In this document: positions 41,498-53,162 of the stretch, piece by piece
How the letters are laid out: each line of letters begins with the position of its first letter
How positions within the stretch are numbered: position 1 is the first letter of the stretch
Assembly: GCF_963678635.1 (NCBI RefSeq)
Contig: NC_087064.1
Coordinates: forward strand, 64,225,548-64,289,547
Origin: Symsagittifera roscoffensis
Taxonomy: Eukaryota > Xenacoelomorpha > Acoela > Convolutidae
Length of the DNA stretch: 64,000 nt
Reading direction: 5' to 3'
The notes under the pieces: model-generated
The model's database searches: none
Told to the model about the DNA's origin: nothing
The model's input: only the letters and a program-made list of their open reading frames with translations
Translations under genes and position numbers: made by a program

Positions 41498-42098
41498 ACC
41501 TTTTGATATTCTCATTCATTCGCACAGAAATTCTATCCACACTCGCACAGCTCGCCCACGAAGAATTGTTTAAAATAATGAATTTCAGTTTCAAGTTTTC
41601 ACACTCAACAACTCTAACATATAATAACATGTTTCAAACTTTCCTTTAACCCGGTTGGAAAGGAATCATATACTAAACAAAACTAACCAACGCAGCTTAC
41701 TAAATACCACAAATCATAGAATAACAGCATGACTAAGAAAAGGAAACCAACGGTACCCAAACCGGATTAACCCAGTTTAAAACTGGATAATTTATTCTTT
41801 TGAAGACTATTATAAAGTCTAAGAAAGAAATAATAAAACACAAAAAAGTCGAAAGACAAACCCATACCACGAACAATTTGCTTTTTGGAAAAAGGACATA
41901 ACCAACAAGACATAAGAAAAACCACAACAAACCCAACATAAAACGTTGTCACATAACAGGACCCCTCACAAAAACCGCATGAAATCATACTCCCACTCCT
42001 GGCCTAACCCACCAGGAAGGACGTCCTGAGCATGCTCTATAGCCGGCCTAACCCACCGCGCTACATCCACGCTTTGTGACCACACCTCTATTTTTAAT

Positions 42099-42126
42099 AA
42101 GAGCTACTCAAGTGTGAGTAACTCTT
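42099..42126 (+). promoter_or_regulatory. Hairpin in 3' region, copy 2
   Basis: Arms identical to the copy 1 hairpin. Only the loop differs. Confidence 0.5.
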
Positions 42127-42757
42127 CAAAATAACCGAACTAAAACAAAAAGCTTTTGTGAAAACAACTAACTAAAATCATAATTAAAAAATATTAAACT
42201 AATAAATGTTTTATAAAATGTAAATTACATTATGCAATACATAGATCAGAATACAACACCAAGGACGAACATCTAAAGACAAAACGACCCCACTACACTC
42301 GAGAGAGAATAGCCAACCACAATCGATATGCCACTCACAATCACAACTCAAAGGATTTAGAGTACGACTTGACTTCGCAGAAAAGGACTTCATTGAACTA
42401 GACCAATGACCACCTCGATGTTCAAGTATACGTACAGATCCGAGTAACCAGGCATCCCCTCCACGCACAATCTCCACGCCATTCACAAACTAGATCAGAC
42501 ACAAAAGAAGTTCTCCACGCAGAACAGAAAAACCTGACATAGCAAACCATTCTGAAATCAGATTTGAGTTTGTTGCAAAGACTTAGTCGTTGTCACTAGA
42601 AGACACAACGTCTTATGTCTCTAACTCCAGCTTCCTGGAACTTCTTTAACAAAAAGGAAACAGAAGAAATATGATGTTCGCCAAACACCAACGTCCATCA
42701 TCCATCCTTCAAATTGCAGAAGAACTATTCTAAAAAACTCTGTAAAACCCGGATGGG

Positions 42758-43167
42758 TGGAACCTGATCTAAACTACATTTTATGATTGGATAAATTAGA
42801 TATTTTACCAATGTAAAGTATTTAATATTAACCAATCATGATCCATCTAACTAACAACCCACTTATTTGTAAGTGCTGAAGTTACTTGTAATTTCAGCAC
42901 CAGAGAGATTTGAATTTAACTTAGAAATTAGTTGGACTCTCCCGAGCACTTCAGCAGCCGCAATAAACCAGTATACCCTAGATCTATTGAGCCTAGCAGA
43001 GACTAGTTAAACAACCTGAGACTAGATAGTATAAGAGTAAGATTAGGATCGGTATTAGACTAAGAAGTTGCACGAATCTATCCGGCCGAAAATAAGATAG
43101 CGTGACGAGCAGACGGTGTACCCTATCCGAAATTACTCTATGAGTTAACCAACTCGGTCCTAACTCA
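42758..43167 (+). repeat. 3' LTR of copy 2 (410 bp)
   Basis: Reads identical to the 5' LTR. AATAAA at 42962-42967. It is preceded by a short GGATGGG in place of a clear polypurine tract. Confidence 0.95.
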
Positions 43168-43171
43168 TTAC
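43168..43171. repeat. Target-site duplication, right (TTAC)
   Basis: TTAC matches the four bases before the 5' LTR. The sequence then resumes duplication copy B. Confidence 0.85.
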
Positions 43172-43473
43172 TGTGTCCGATCCATGTTTCAAAAATTGTG
43201 ATGTATTTCTGCTAAACTGCTCTTTTAGTTGCCAGAGTTGTGTTGTCCGAATTTTGAACCATTCGTCATATACTTCAGTTACTTTAATCAATTCTAATTA
43301 ATTTAAATAATTACCAGCTATTTTGTATACTTCCCCCTTCCTGGCAATTCATGTCATGAATAGGGGGATTGTTTTGTGCCCGGTATCGTTTTTGTTTCTG
43401 AGTGAACTTTTTGAGACTTCCATCCACTTTTTTAGTTTAGGATGTCAAAATACTTCATTTTGAGCTTAAAATT

Positions 43474-44020
43474 AACAAGACTGCTCGTAACAGGGCGAAG
43501 CCCTGAATGTTCGGACTGCTTTTTAAGGTTTATGGAGCAGCAGTTATAACAATAAAAAAATTAAATGAAATAAAATAAAATGAAATTTTTTTTTCTAAAA
43601 TTTGAAATTTTTTATGAAAATCATCCCCCCACACGCCATTTAAAGTACAAAAAGATAGATTTCGTTCCTTGTAACAAACCAATTATGGCACATAAGCTTC
43701 GTTCAACCAATTTGGAACGATTTATAAGAAGGATTAAATCTCCGCTTACGCGTTAATAGCGCGAATTTTATCGCGCGTTAATTGTCCCAAATTGGTCAAA
43801 ATGGCCGAAATGGCAATCTTTAAACCCTCATAACTTTACAAAAAATGATCACAGGTAAAATATCTTTTCAAATTTAAGCTCAAGACAACAATACCTTTTG
43901 AATGATATAAAAAAATTCCATCAAAAATTGCTAGTTAAAAAGTCGAAATTTGTCTGAAGAAAAAAAAAAACCCACCCCGAGCACAAATATTCCGTTACTT
44001 TCGTGTCGAAAGTCGGAACA
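43474..44020 (-). mobile_element. Helentron-like repeat, array 2, distal unit (minus orientation)
   Basis: It runs on the minus strand from TTGTTCCGACTTTCGACACG to the end hairpin CAGGGCTTCGCCCTG and CTTGTT at 43474. Its 3' flank is the source of the captured 188 bp in array 1. Confidence 0.8.
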
Positions 44021-44631
44021 ACAAGACTGCTCGTATCAGGGCGAAGCCCTGAATGTTCCGACTGCCGTTTTAAGGTTTATGGAGCAGTAATAACATTGAA
44101 AAATTCAATGAAATAAAACAAAATGAAAAAAAAAAATTTTCTAAAATTTGAAAATTTGTATAAAAATCATCCCCCCACATATAAAGTACAAAAGGATAGA
44201 TTTCGCTCCTTGTAACAAACCAATTATGGCAAATAGGCTTCTTTTAACCAATTTGGAACGATTTCTAAGATGGATTAAATCTCCGCTTACGCGTTAATAG
44301 CGCGAAATATATCGCGCGTTAATTGTCCCAAATTGGCCAAAATGGCAATCTTTAAACCCCCGTAACTTTACGAAAAATGATTACAGGTGAAATATCTTTT
44401 CAAATTTGAGCTCAAGACAACAATACCTTTCGAATGATATAAAAAATTCCGTCAAAAAGGGCTAGCTAAAAAGTCGAAATTTGTCTGAAGAAAAAAAAAT
44501 GCAAGAACTTTAGCAGAATTAAAATAATGCAAATAATTTGCGAATTGCTGCAGGAAAGCACAAATTCGAGCACAAATTCGTTCCCAACGAGCACAGATTT
44601 CCGTTACTTTCGTATCGAAAGTCGGAACAAC
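44021..44631 (-). mobile_element. Helentron-like repeat, array 2, proximal unit with insertion
   Basis: Complete unit, head-to-tail with its neighbour. About 90 extra bases sit at 44498-44590. Duplication copy A supplies the empty site near 18800-18830 (TCTTTTCTGCAG). Confidence 0.75.
44498..44590. repeat. Insertion in Helentron-like unit with inverted partner at 45505-45566
   Basis: The sequence from ATGCAAGAACTTTAGC to GCGAATT, and a later TTCGTTCCC, match the reverse complement of 45505-45566. Part of it (TTGCTGCAGGAAAG) is also mirrored just outside the unit at about 44638-44658. Confidence 0.6.
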
Positions 44632-45504
44632 AAGACATCTTTCCTGCAGCAATTTTTGTTAAATTTACCCTTGATGTTTAGATAGTGCCAGGTTGACCAA
44701 CATTTCGCTTAAAAAATTAAGTTATGAGGTCTGGGATTTTTGTTCGATAGAAGAAGGACAAGAAAATCAACATACTTATTTTCATGTTTTCGGATGGACT
44801 GTAATTTGTAAATAAAAAATAACTTGCCACTATAGTCAAAAGTATTTAAATACAAAAGCTTAAACCTAGAAATTTTCACGGGTGATTGACAAATAAAACG
44901 ACAGCTATCAAGATAACAACAATTTATTTGGGACTTTGAGACAAAGCTTCAAACAATTTTCCAATTGCACTGTGTTGACATAAATTATGCGGAAAAAACT
45001 TATAGATCTGGTCTTTTCAAAAAGATTTTCCTTAAACTGGGTTGACTTTAAGTGAAAAACGATGAATACCAAACTTGCTTGACATTTGTGAAGAACCAAT
45101 TTTGTGCAATATTATTTGCGAAACTCGGATTCAAAACTTCACCACGAAATTGGATCATTTTCGTTTTTTTTAGTCAATCAAAAATTGCCAAAGCTAGCGA
45201 GTCAATTACTGACAAAACTAGATCAAAGTGAGCATCGCAAGTAGCTCAACAGAATGCAAGGCGTGTGCAATGTTTATTTAACTTGTATAAGTCAATTTTT
45301 TTATTTGATAGACAAAAAAAATGTCATTTTTTCTAGATGAAAATTCTATTTTTTTAAAATCAGTTTTTGAACAATTTGCGCAGTTGTTTGGATATTACAA
45401 TCTTCTTAAACTTGTTTGTGCTGGGTTAGACTTGTTTTTCGGGCGTAATTTTCGATTGATTAAAAAATGTCCAAAAAATCCGTTTTTGGGGTAAACTGTT
45501 GGGA

Positions 45505-45566
45505 ACGAATTCGCAAATTATTTGCATTATTTTAATTCAGCTAAATTTCTTGCATTTTTTTTGTTA
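45505..45566. repeat. Inverted partner of 44498-44590
   Basis: GGGAACGAATTCGCAAATTA and following bases are the reverse complement of the insertion in array 2, one kilobase away. This is probably the donor site. Confidence 0.6.
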
Positions 45567-45846
45567 TTGTGTTTCACCTGCAGTAATCCCACTTTGAGAA
45601 AAATGCGTTTTAAATTTCAAGTTCTGTGCGTTTCGTCCGTATAATTTACATCAACGCTATTTTTGATTGTTGACAGAATTAGTCTTCACCAAATTTCAGA
45701 TGGTTTTGTTTTTAAGCGTTCATTTTTTTGAGTTTGTTTTAGCACTCATTTGTCCCTTAGTGTCCTGTCGTGTTAATGTCTTTTAGTCTTTTTTCGCAGG
45801 CACCTCTTTTTTGGTTGCAACATTTAAGATTTGAATACTTTTAAGG

Positions 45847-46062
45847 TTGAAGTTGGCCACCCTTGTGGGGAAAATTCGGGCAAAGTTTGGAGATAACAAC
45901 AGTTTCCAGGACTCCAATGGCCAGACCCTAAACGGAAGGCCCTCTCGAATTTCCACCTCGACAATCCGAGCGAATGCCAAGATGTCCACAGTGAGCCGGA
46001 CTAAGATCTCGGTGGTGGGCGGCAGAACGACTTCTGCAGCAGTCAACACTTCTGCCATCTAG
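45847..46062 (+). CDS. GC-rich open stretch, possible terminal host exon
   Basis: This about 215-base block is much richer in G+C than its surroundings and open on both strands. The plus frame gives a Ser/Thr/Arg-rich basic chain ending in AVNTSAI and TAG. It begins at TTG, and a stop lies shortly upstream, so it would need an acceptor close to 45845. The minus frame (46058-45783) starts at ATG and is also open for 91 codons. I cannot decide between a terminal exon on the plus strand, a minus-strand gene, or a relic. Confidence 0.25.
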   Translation: MKLATLVGKIRAKFGDNNSFQDSNGQTLNGRPSRISTSTIRANAKMSTVSRTKISVVGGRTTSAAVNTSAI

Positions 46063-48841
46063 AGAACGGAGGCAAAACTTTTTCATCAGGCAACCGACCG
46101 AACTCTTCGTAAACTCATTTTAATGGCGCGTTTTAAAGCGCTACCTTTACTTTTCATAGTGAAATTTTAGTCCACAAAGACCAATTGCAATAAGAATGAC
46201 CGACACACAAGCGCCTATTAGCCTATTCCCAACGAACCGAAACTTGTAAAAACACTCGTAACGCCAAAACCATTGATGGTGATGTGAGGTGGGGAAAACA
46301 GAAAAAGAGTAGAACTTTTTTTATGAGACACCTTTGATTGACTGTGTCTCAGTTTCCATCGTCGCAATCTTACAAAATAAAGTTGTCTAAACTCGTTCAA
46401 ACGACCAAATAATGATGACACATAGGCTGTCTAAAGCTTCCGCACTCCATCCCAATTTCCGCCTCTGTAAACTTACTACATAAAAATGTCTAAAAATGTT
46501 CAAGATGACCATAAAAAATTGCAAAATTCATTTCAAACAGAATGGTGGAAATGGTGTTCCAGTAGAAAAAAAAACAACTGATGGACTGAAAATAAGCCAT
46601 CTTTAGCAGAGATCTTCTTTCTTTTCATCGGGCCAATTAGCTTTTAAGCCTATTTATGAGGGCTACAGTTTGCTGTGGTGGTTTTAATGACAAAGATCAA
46701 AAGTTTCGGCTGTTTTGCGTTCTCCGAACCGCAACGAAGTCTGCAAAAAAAATTCACGAAGTTTGCACGCAAGTCATCGTCTAAGTTCCGTTAATTTCTG
46801 ATCGTCTAATTTGTTGGTCTTTTATATTCCTAAACCCCACTTTTGGCAATTTAGTTATCAGTTTGTTATTTCGGTGAACGACAACGAGAATGGTTTGCTT
46901 TAGACACTGAAACTAATAGACAATTATATGAGACAGTAGAAAAAAAAGTAAAGCAAGTTCAAGGCACCCAATTAGAAGAAAACTATCAGCTGAAATGTGA
47001 ATCGCCCTTTTTTACAGCGGTTAGTCTTATTTTTGTTCGATTTTAGGGCAAGCAAGATGTGAAACATTTATTCGTTGCCTCCAAAACGCCTTCAATTTGT
47101 TTAAATAGCTCGTTATTAAGTTGACTGTCTAGATCAGACCCGTCTCATTGGTGACTATTCTCATGGGTGAAGGACCGAATAGGCGAAAGATTCATAGGTG
47201 AATAGGTGAAGGACCAAAAACAAAAACAGCCGAAAGCCAATTATTAAGATTAGTCAATTGCCGTTCAACTAAAAAGACTTAAAAGAAACAGTATTCTGCT
47301 TCATTCGTAACGAAACCCTTGAAAGAATTTGTTTCAATTCGCCAGTGGTCAGATGCATTTTGAAAACTTTGCATAAATCAGCCGTTTTCATATTTGGCCA
47401 ATATAATATTAAGTCCTTGGAAATGTTTGTTTACTGTGATATTTTCACGTTTTCTTTACAATTTCATTTTTGAATACTGAAATCCGATTGGTTGATTTTT
47501 TTTCGCCGATTTGTCTTTCACTTATGAGGAATTCCACTGTCTCCTTGAATTTCACCAAAAAAGCTAGCCTACTTAATCGCATCAAGGATCATGTAATTAT
47601 GATGGATATCTGTTCCTTGAAAACATTATTTATTATGACACGTGAACTTTTTATGACTCATCGAGAAAAAGTTATGCACTAGATTAAGTTTGAATAACTT
47701 GCAATAACGCTATCAAACTTTCAACTTTTCTATTTTTCTCGATAGCATTCTGAAAAGAGCTCAGAAACTAAATTTTTGTTATGAATTTTTTAATTTATTC
47801 ATTCAAACATTAAAAATCAAAAACTACAACGTCAAAAATTTTTAGTCAACTTCAAAAGTTTGTTATTTCAATCCTCATTTTAATCACTATAAACGGTATA
47901 CTTAGTAGAAGGGGCGTGTTTTTCATACAAAAGCATACGGCGCACAGAAAACTCGATCAAAATATGATTATCATAGAAAATTGGGTGAGCTAAGAAAATC
48001 AATTATTTCCGACCAAAAATTTTTTTCTTAACTCTCCCAAATCACTATGATAACCATAACAAAAAATCTCCAGTTTTTGATGTTTTTGAAAATCCGCCCC
48101 CTCTCCCTCGAGAAAATCCTAGACCAAATTCGCCCTGACTATATCTTTTCAGACTGGACTCTAAGCATGGTACGTTGAGATCTTGATCACCTCGGTGACT
48201 CCAAAAATATGCACGTTTTATATCATAAGAACAAAAGTTTTTTCTATTATGCAGCTAAATTTACCAAAATTTTAAATGACCCCGGTTGACCAAAAATGCT
48301 AGTCATACAATTTCATTAATGGAAAAATGCTAGTCTTACACTTTTCTTGCAATTCCAAAACTACAGAAAATTGCAAAAAAAGTCTATAATTATTGATTTT
48401 CATGGAAAATGTATGGCTTGCACATTTATTTATCAAGTGACAAACATTTTGGTTACTCAAAAGTAGCATCATCACAGGTGTGACCGTCTTGCAATTTTAA
48501 ATCTTCGTAAACGGCCTGAAATGTCTTAGATTTGTCTTAGACAAATGATATGATGAAAGTATCACACTTTTAAAATTTGGCAAAAAATTGAGTTTTTTCA
48601 ATATGAGTTTTTAATTAATCAGACATTGATCAAGGCATACAAAAACATGTCATACAAAAAATAGGCGTTTTAAGTGTTTTGAAAAAAATTATTCAGAGAA
48701 ATGGATAAAACTTTTGTGTATCCAGGGTTATTTTAATTTTGGGATGCATGTTTTTTGTGGAAAATGTTTTTTTGAGTACAAAACTTGTTTTGGATTAAAC
48801 CAACTAAAAAAAATTTGGAGCAATTTCGAAAAGTTTTTGCT
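46063..48841. other. No recognised gene
   Basis: AT-rich. A short open piece near 46897-47020 (DTETNRQLYETVEKK) could be a relic. Nothing else is supportable. Confidence 0.3.
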
Positions 48842-48849
48842 GTCGCATA

Positions 48850-49276
48850 CAGTAGCGGATTTAGGGGGCTGGGGGTGGGGTGGTGGACACTCCCTCTCCT
48901 CTCAGGGATTCGACCCCTTGCCGACCCAAAGGGTCCCCCTTTGTACTATTTTGAGATATCCACTTTTGGATGACTGACCTGAAAAATATTTTAAGGCCGC
49001 CTTTGGCGCCAATCTACACTAATTTTGAGGGGGAAGCGCGCGCCGAAAAAAACGCTATTTTTTGGTCGCAATTTTCCAAAAAGTGCATAAAAACGCCTTT
49101 TTTGGCCTGATTTTTGAAAATTTGTCTGCGGCGCAGAAAATTTGGTCAATATGGGTTTTTTATAGTGATTTGGGAGAGCTGCGAAAATCAATTGGTCGAA
49201 CTAAGAAAAAAAGTCGTGAAAAACTTCAATTTTTTTTTCTGAAAATCCGCATAAGAAATTTCTAGATCCGCGCTTG
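48850..49276. mobile_element. hAT-type MITE, 427 bp, with 8-bp target duplication
   Basis: It is bounded by GTCGCATA at 48842-48849 and 49277-49284. The ends are CAGTAGCGGATTTAG and the reverse complement of CAAGCGCGGATCTAG, sharing GCGGATYTAG. An 8-bp duplication with CA...TG ends is the hAT hallmark. It is GC-richer than its flanks and has no transposase ORF, so it is non-autonomous. Confidence 0.8.
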
Positions 49277-49284
49277 GTCGCATA

Positions 49285-50589
49285 TATGGAAAATGTATGA
49301 TTACCGTTTTTTTGACAAAAGTTTTTTATATTTGACGACAAACAGACTTATATTCCAAAACAAGAAAAAAATCTTTGAAATTTCCATGATTCCGTTTGAG
49401 CAAAATATATGAAAATTGTATGATTAGTAGGTTTTTATAGACTTAGTTTACGGAATTGTTTGATTAGCATTTTCGATCTATGGAGGTCAACCCCTGGAAC
49501 TATTAACTTAAGTTCCAGTTATGCTTTCGTTTTTTCTAACTTCAGCCAATCAGATCCGAGCGTCATGATCCAACTTGAGAGAAAAGACACACTATCATAT
49601 CAGAAAATACCCAATATCATATCATAAAAGACCCAAACTCAACATTAGCAAAATCAAAATAGAATTGACTAAAGTAAATAGTTATTAGCATGATCTGGAG
49701 GGGCCGGAAACCCTATTGTTTCTCTGGGCGTTACTTGAGCAAAAGTTATATCCGCTTGATTAAAGTCCAACAATAGAGTGTGGGTAAAAAGGAAAGCCGT
49801 CGTTTTTTCCCTTCTTTTCTGGTTTGCAGATGACCCCGTGATATAGGATGGTATGTTGTGTAAAGCCCTTTGTGTACGTCATAAGTTCATTCTTATGCCA
49901 CTTGCTATTTTCTTCACCTTTCAATGATTAGATAAGTTCATCCTCTACCTTTGCATGTTCAATGAGTCAACATTTTGATCGGCCAAACTTGAATTTAGTC
50001 AAATCAGCCAAGGTGGTTATACTGTAAATGGGGTCTCTTCAACCATTTCTACCCTTTGTGCAAAGGGGGTGGAGATTCGTTACTAGGAACAAAATTCACA
50101 TATGCTTAACTCTTCAATAGGTACCTTATGGTGGGGGGGGGATATGCTTCTTAATCATTGAATTTGTGTCTTTCTAGGGGTGGCAATTCTTTACTAGATA
50201 CCCTAGAGGAGGAGGGGGGATAGTTTAAGACATCCTGTAAATGACCCAAACAAAAAATGTCATTAGAAGAAAAAGTTTGAATCATGGAAACACAAGTAGT
50301 GAACTTTTCCATCGGGAGTTTGTATATTATGGTCATATTTGATCAGATATTGTGATGCTCATGCGTCAAAATAAATTATTCACACGGGGTTGTCTGGAAC
50401 GAATTCAATAATTTTTTTCAATTTTAACTTACGTTCAATTCAATATCTTCAAACTTTTTAGTAAATTTGCCAACATCCACTAGAGTTCTTATGGGAGCAC
50501 CTTGAAATCTATGCGCCAAATTTTTACAAAGTGTACCACCTTACGACAGCCCCTTTTAGCTAACTGACTCTATATTTTATCTAATGTGT
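49285..50589. other. No recognised gene
   Basis: AT-rich, with two similar G-rich segments near 50064-50145 and 50175-50222 (GGGGTGG.GATTCGTTACTAG and GGGGTGGCAATTCTTTACTAG), an imperfect direct repeat. Confidence 0.35.
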
Positions 50590-50770
50590 CTCCGGCACCA
50601 ATGCACACTTAAAAAGACTGGGAGGAGCGCGCCGAATAAACACAACTTTCCGGTCGAATAAAAACTTTCCAGAAGGTGTCCAAAAACGTCATGAGGCCGG
50701 CGATGTATTGGAAATATGAAATTTTTGAGCGTTTTTGAAGATTTTGACCAAAAACTGCGTTTTATCCTCA
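50590..50770. mobile_element. Diverged fragment resembling the hAT-type MITE interior
   Basis: GCGCGCCGAATAAACAC, CGGTCGAATAAAAACTTTCC, CAAAAACGTC and ATTTTTGAGCG occur in the order of the corresponding interior of 48850-49276. The ends are not recognisable. Confidence 0.45.
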
Positions 50771-50910
50771 TACTTGGTATATGTTGGCGCCTACTACCTA
50801 AAATAGTACCAAAGGAGGACTCTCTAGGTTGGCAGTTGGTCGAATTCCCGAGAAAAGTAGGAGGCAATCGCCGTAGACATACTACTGATATTGATCAATA
50901 CCCCCACCCA

Positions 50911-52137
50911 CACTCAGTAAAAAGAGAAAATAATAGATTATAATGGATTTTTATTGTCAGTCTCCATAAATTTCAAAAAAAATTGATTAGAATCGATTCT
51001 AGCGTTACTATTTTTCGAAACAATAAAAAAAATTATAATCGATAACAAGTTGCTCGTGTATCAAAGCAAAACCCTGAAAGTTCCGGCTGTCTCTTAATTC
51101 ATGTCAAATATTTTTTGGAAAAAGAAAATATTGAAAATCTATGAATTTTGGACATTATCAAAATGTAAAATTTTGAGTCGTACGTAAAATTTTAATACGA
51201 CCAATTAGCTAGCCTCAATTCAATTTGGAAAGATTTTGCTGTGCGGGATGATTCACCACACATCAAAAATTCGCCTTACGCTCTCAGCATTATGAATAAA
51301 CGCGCGTATAATTTAGTCCAGAACATGGCAAATTTGGCAATTTTCAAACCCCCAGAATTTTACAAAAAGTAAACGGAGGTGAAATACCTTCTTACATTTG
51401 AACTCAGGAAATTGTTATCTTCAATGGGGTATAAAATGTTTTTGTTCAAAATTGTATTTCGATCGGTGAAAATTAAATGAATAAAAAACCACACCGAGCA
51501 TAAACGTTCTGTTTTCTTTGAAAGTCGGAACAATAATCGATGATAATCGATTTTTTTTTGAATTTCTTTCTCAAATTTTGTTGAATTATAATCCATTATA
51601 ACGGAATATAATCCATTATTTTTCAAGAAACGTCATCGCTTTATTTTGTTTTATTTTTTGATTTTTTTCGTGTGCTTTTCAGGTGGTTATTCAACAAAGG
51701 TCATCGCTTCATTTCGTTTTATTTTTGTTTTGTTTTGTGTACTTTTCAGTTGGTTAACGAACTAGACGAAACTGTAACTTTGTTTTTATAGCTTAAACAA
51801 ACTTAATTTAAATTTGATTTTTACTGTGTTTTCATGCAGAATAGCTAATTTATAATCCATTATAATTGATTTTTTATGAGATAATATTTTGATAGAAAAA
51901 GGGATTATAATCTATTATTAGATTATAAGAGATTTTCGGAAAGTTTATAATCAACTATATTTGATTATAATTGATTATACTTGATTATAATTTATTAAAA
52001 TGTCGCCAAAAATATTAGCATTATAATGGATCATAAATCGTTTGGACATCTAAAATTGGCGCTTAGAATTAATTATAATTTTGCTAAAAGTACGGTTATA
52101 ATTATGATATAATCGTTTTTTCTCTTTTCACTGAGTG
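50911..52137. mobile_element. AT-rich 1.23-kb element with terminal inverted repeats
   Basis: The left end CACTCAGTAAAAAGAGAAAA and right end TTTTCTCTTTTCACTGAGTG are inverted copies (one mismatch in about 20). The interior is full of TATAATC/GATTATA palindromes, a tandem pair of about 58-bp repeats (51642-51689, 51700-51756) and an old 530-bp family member (51045-51540). No clear target duplication and no transposase ORF. Superfamily undetermined. Confidence 0.6.
51045..51540 (-). mobile_element. Old Helentron-like repeat inside the AT-rich element
   Basis: The minus-strand order is preserved but strongly mutated: AGTCGGAACAAT edge at 51530, CACCGAGCATAAACG, CGCGCGTATAATTTAG, CAGCCGGAAC and CTTGTTATCG near 51045. 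Confidence 0.5.
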
Positions 52138-53162
52138 CTGGAACAAAAAACTATTTCAATTTTTTTGCATTATGAAAAGGCTCAAAAACTACTTTTAAGA
52201 AATGCAAAATAGGATTGCTGCCGCTAAAACTATTAGATGCTAATATACGTCGCATAGCTTTTTCATTGGTTTGTTCGATGTTATAGTTGGTCTTAGTTCA
52301 ACGACGAAATTTAATTTGAGATTTATATTCTGATTAATAACTGGAAAACATAATAGCAAACTTTAGTTTATTTTTTGTGTATTGATAGACTGCAATTACT
52401 ATCAACATATTGAAATATATTGTGAAGAGTCATTAGTAATCTGAAAAATTAATGAGGTATTGAATCTTCTGGTTGCCAAGACATAAAAATGTACAGTACA
52501 GTGCCAGTGCCTGAACGTTCAAATTACATACTCGATATTTCACTCGGTGCAGTTTGTTAAGAAAATTGTTGCTATAATCTTTTTAAAAGTAAAGCTTCCC
52601 TTTTCAATTCCACCATTGCAAGTCATTCACTCCCCCCCACCCATCTTGGTCCAAACGCATACCCCACCTCATGATTTTGATTCGCGTTCAGTGTCCATCT
52701 ATACATTTCTATTCTTATTTATATCTCTTAATTCATAAAATATTATTCTTATTTCACCTTTATCCCGCCCCGTTGATATGCACTTGTCAAAACCTTGTTT
52801 AAATTTTTTTCACATCTATGGGATCTGCTTATAATCTTCAACCGCAATAAGCAAATACAGTAATTGAGCACTAGAGCGTTCGATTAAGATATCTAACTTG
52901 GCTGCATTCTGATAGGTCAAAAATTCGGCTAACTTAACCTGCTTAACAATACCCCCCTTTTTTCTTGAAAGGAGGGAGATTAATAAGTAGATCCTTCTTA
53001 TGTTTAAGCATGATTTTTTTGACAAGAACAATCACTGTAAAACAACTCAAAATGGGTCTAATTACTAACTTCTTGACTTCAAAGTCTCGCCATTGTTAAT
53101 TCCGCGACCGTAAAGTCAAAGACTGGACAGGATTTTTTTGATCACAACGAAAGTCCGAAAAC
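52138..53162. other. No recognised gene
   Basis: AT-rich. TTAATTCCGCGACC near 53098 recurs at 54699, possibly from a shared old repeat. Confidence 0.3.

Larger units (their letters stand above)
41226..42757 (+). other. Long 3' non-coding region of copy 2
   Basis: Collinear with 9729-11261. It contains the GCAGTAAAT array (41357-41497), the CCAGTTT/AAACTGG palindrome, twofold GGCCTAACCCACC and the hairpin at 42099-42126. No conserved ORF. Confidence 0.6.
24273..43167 (+). mobile_element. Giant Ty3/Gypsy-type retrovirus-like element, copy 2 (complete, 18,895 bp)
   Basis: LTR to LTR with a TTAC duplication. It holds a leader, a small basic ORF, gag, pol, ORF A relic, ORF B, ORF X, env-like, ORF3, an intron-like segment and a 3' region. 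Typical env-bearing Gypsy elements are about 7-9 kb, so this is more than twice that size, owing to the long gag, the extra ORFs and long non-coding regions. The LTRs look identical, implying a very recent insertion. Defects seen are +1 base in the integrase zinc region and -1 T in ORF A. It sits in duplication copy B in the same orientation as copy 1. Confidence 0.95.
19725..45420. repeat. Diverged tandem duplication, copy B (interrupted by three insertions)
   Basis: It begins with HLDEIYKFQKK-type LINE residue (compare copy A near 16147) and continues collinear with copy A. The interruptions are a Helentron-like array (21562-22934), the 18.9-kb LTR element (24273-43167) and a second array (43474-44631). 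Removing them leaves about 4.3 kb against about 3.5 kb in copy A. Confidence 0.7.

Noticed and set aside
47140-47230. Short GGTGAAGGACC repeats as a possible CRISPR-like array
   Set aside because: Only two exact units with no regular spacers. The context is eukaryotic.
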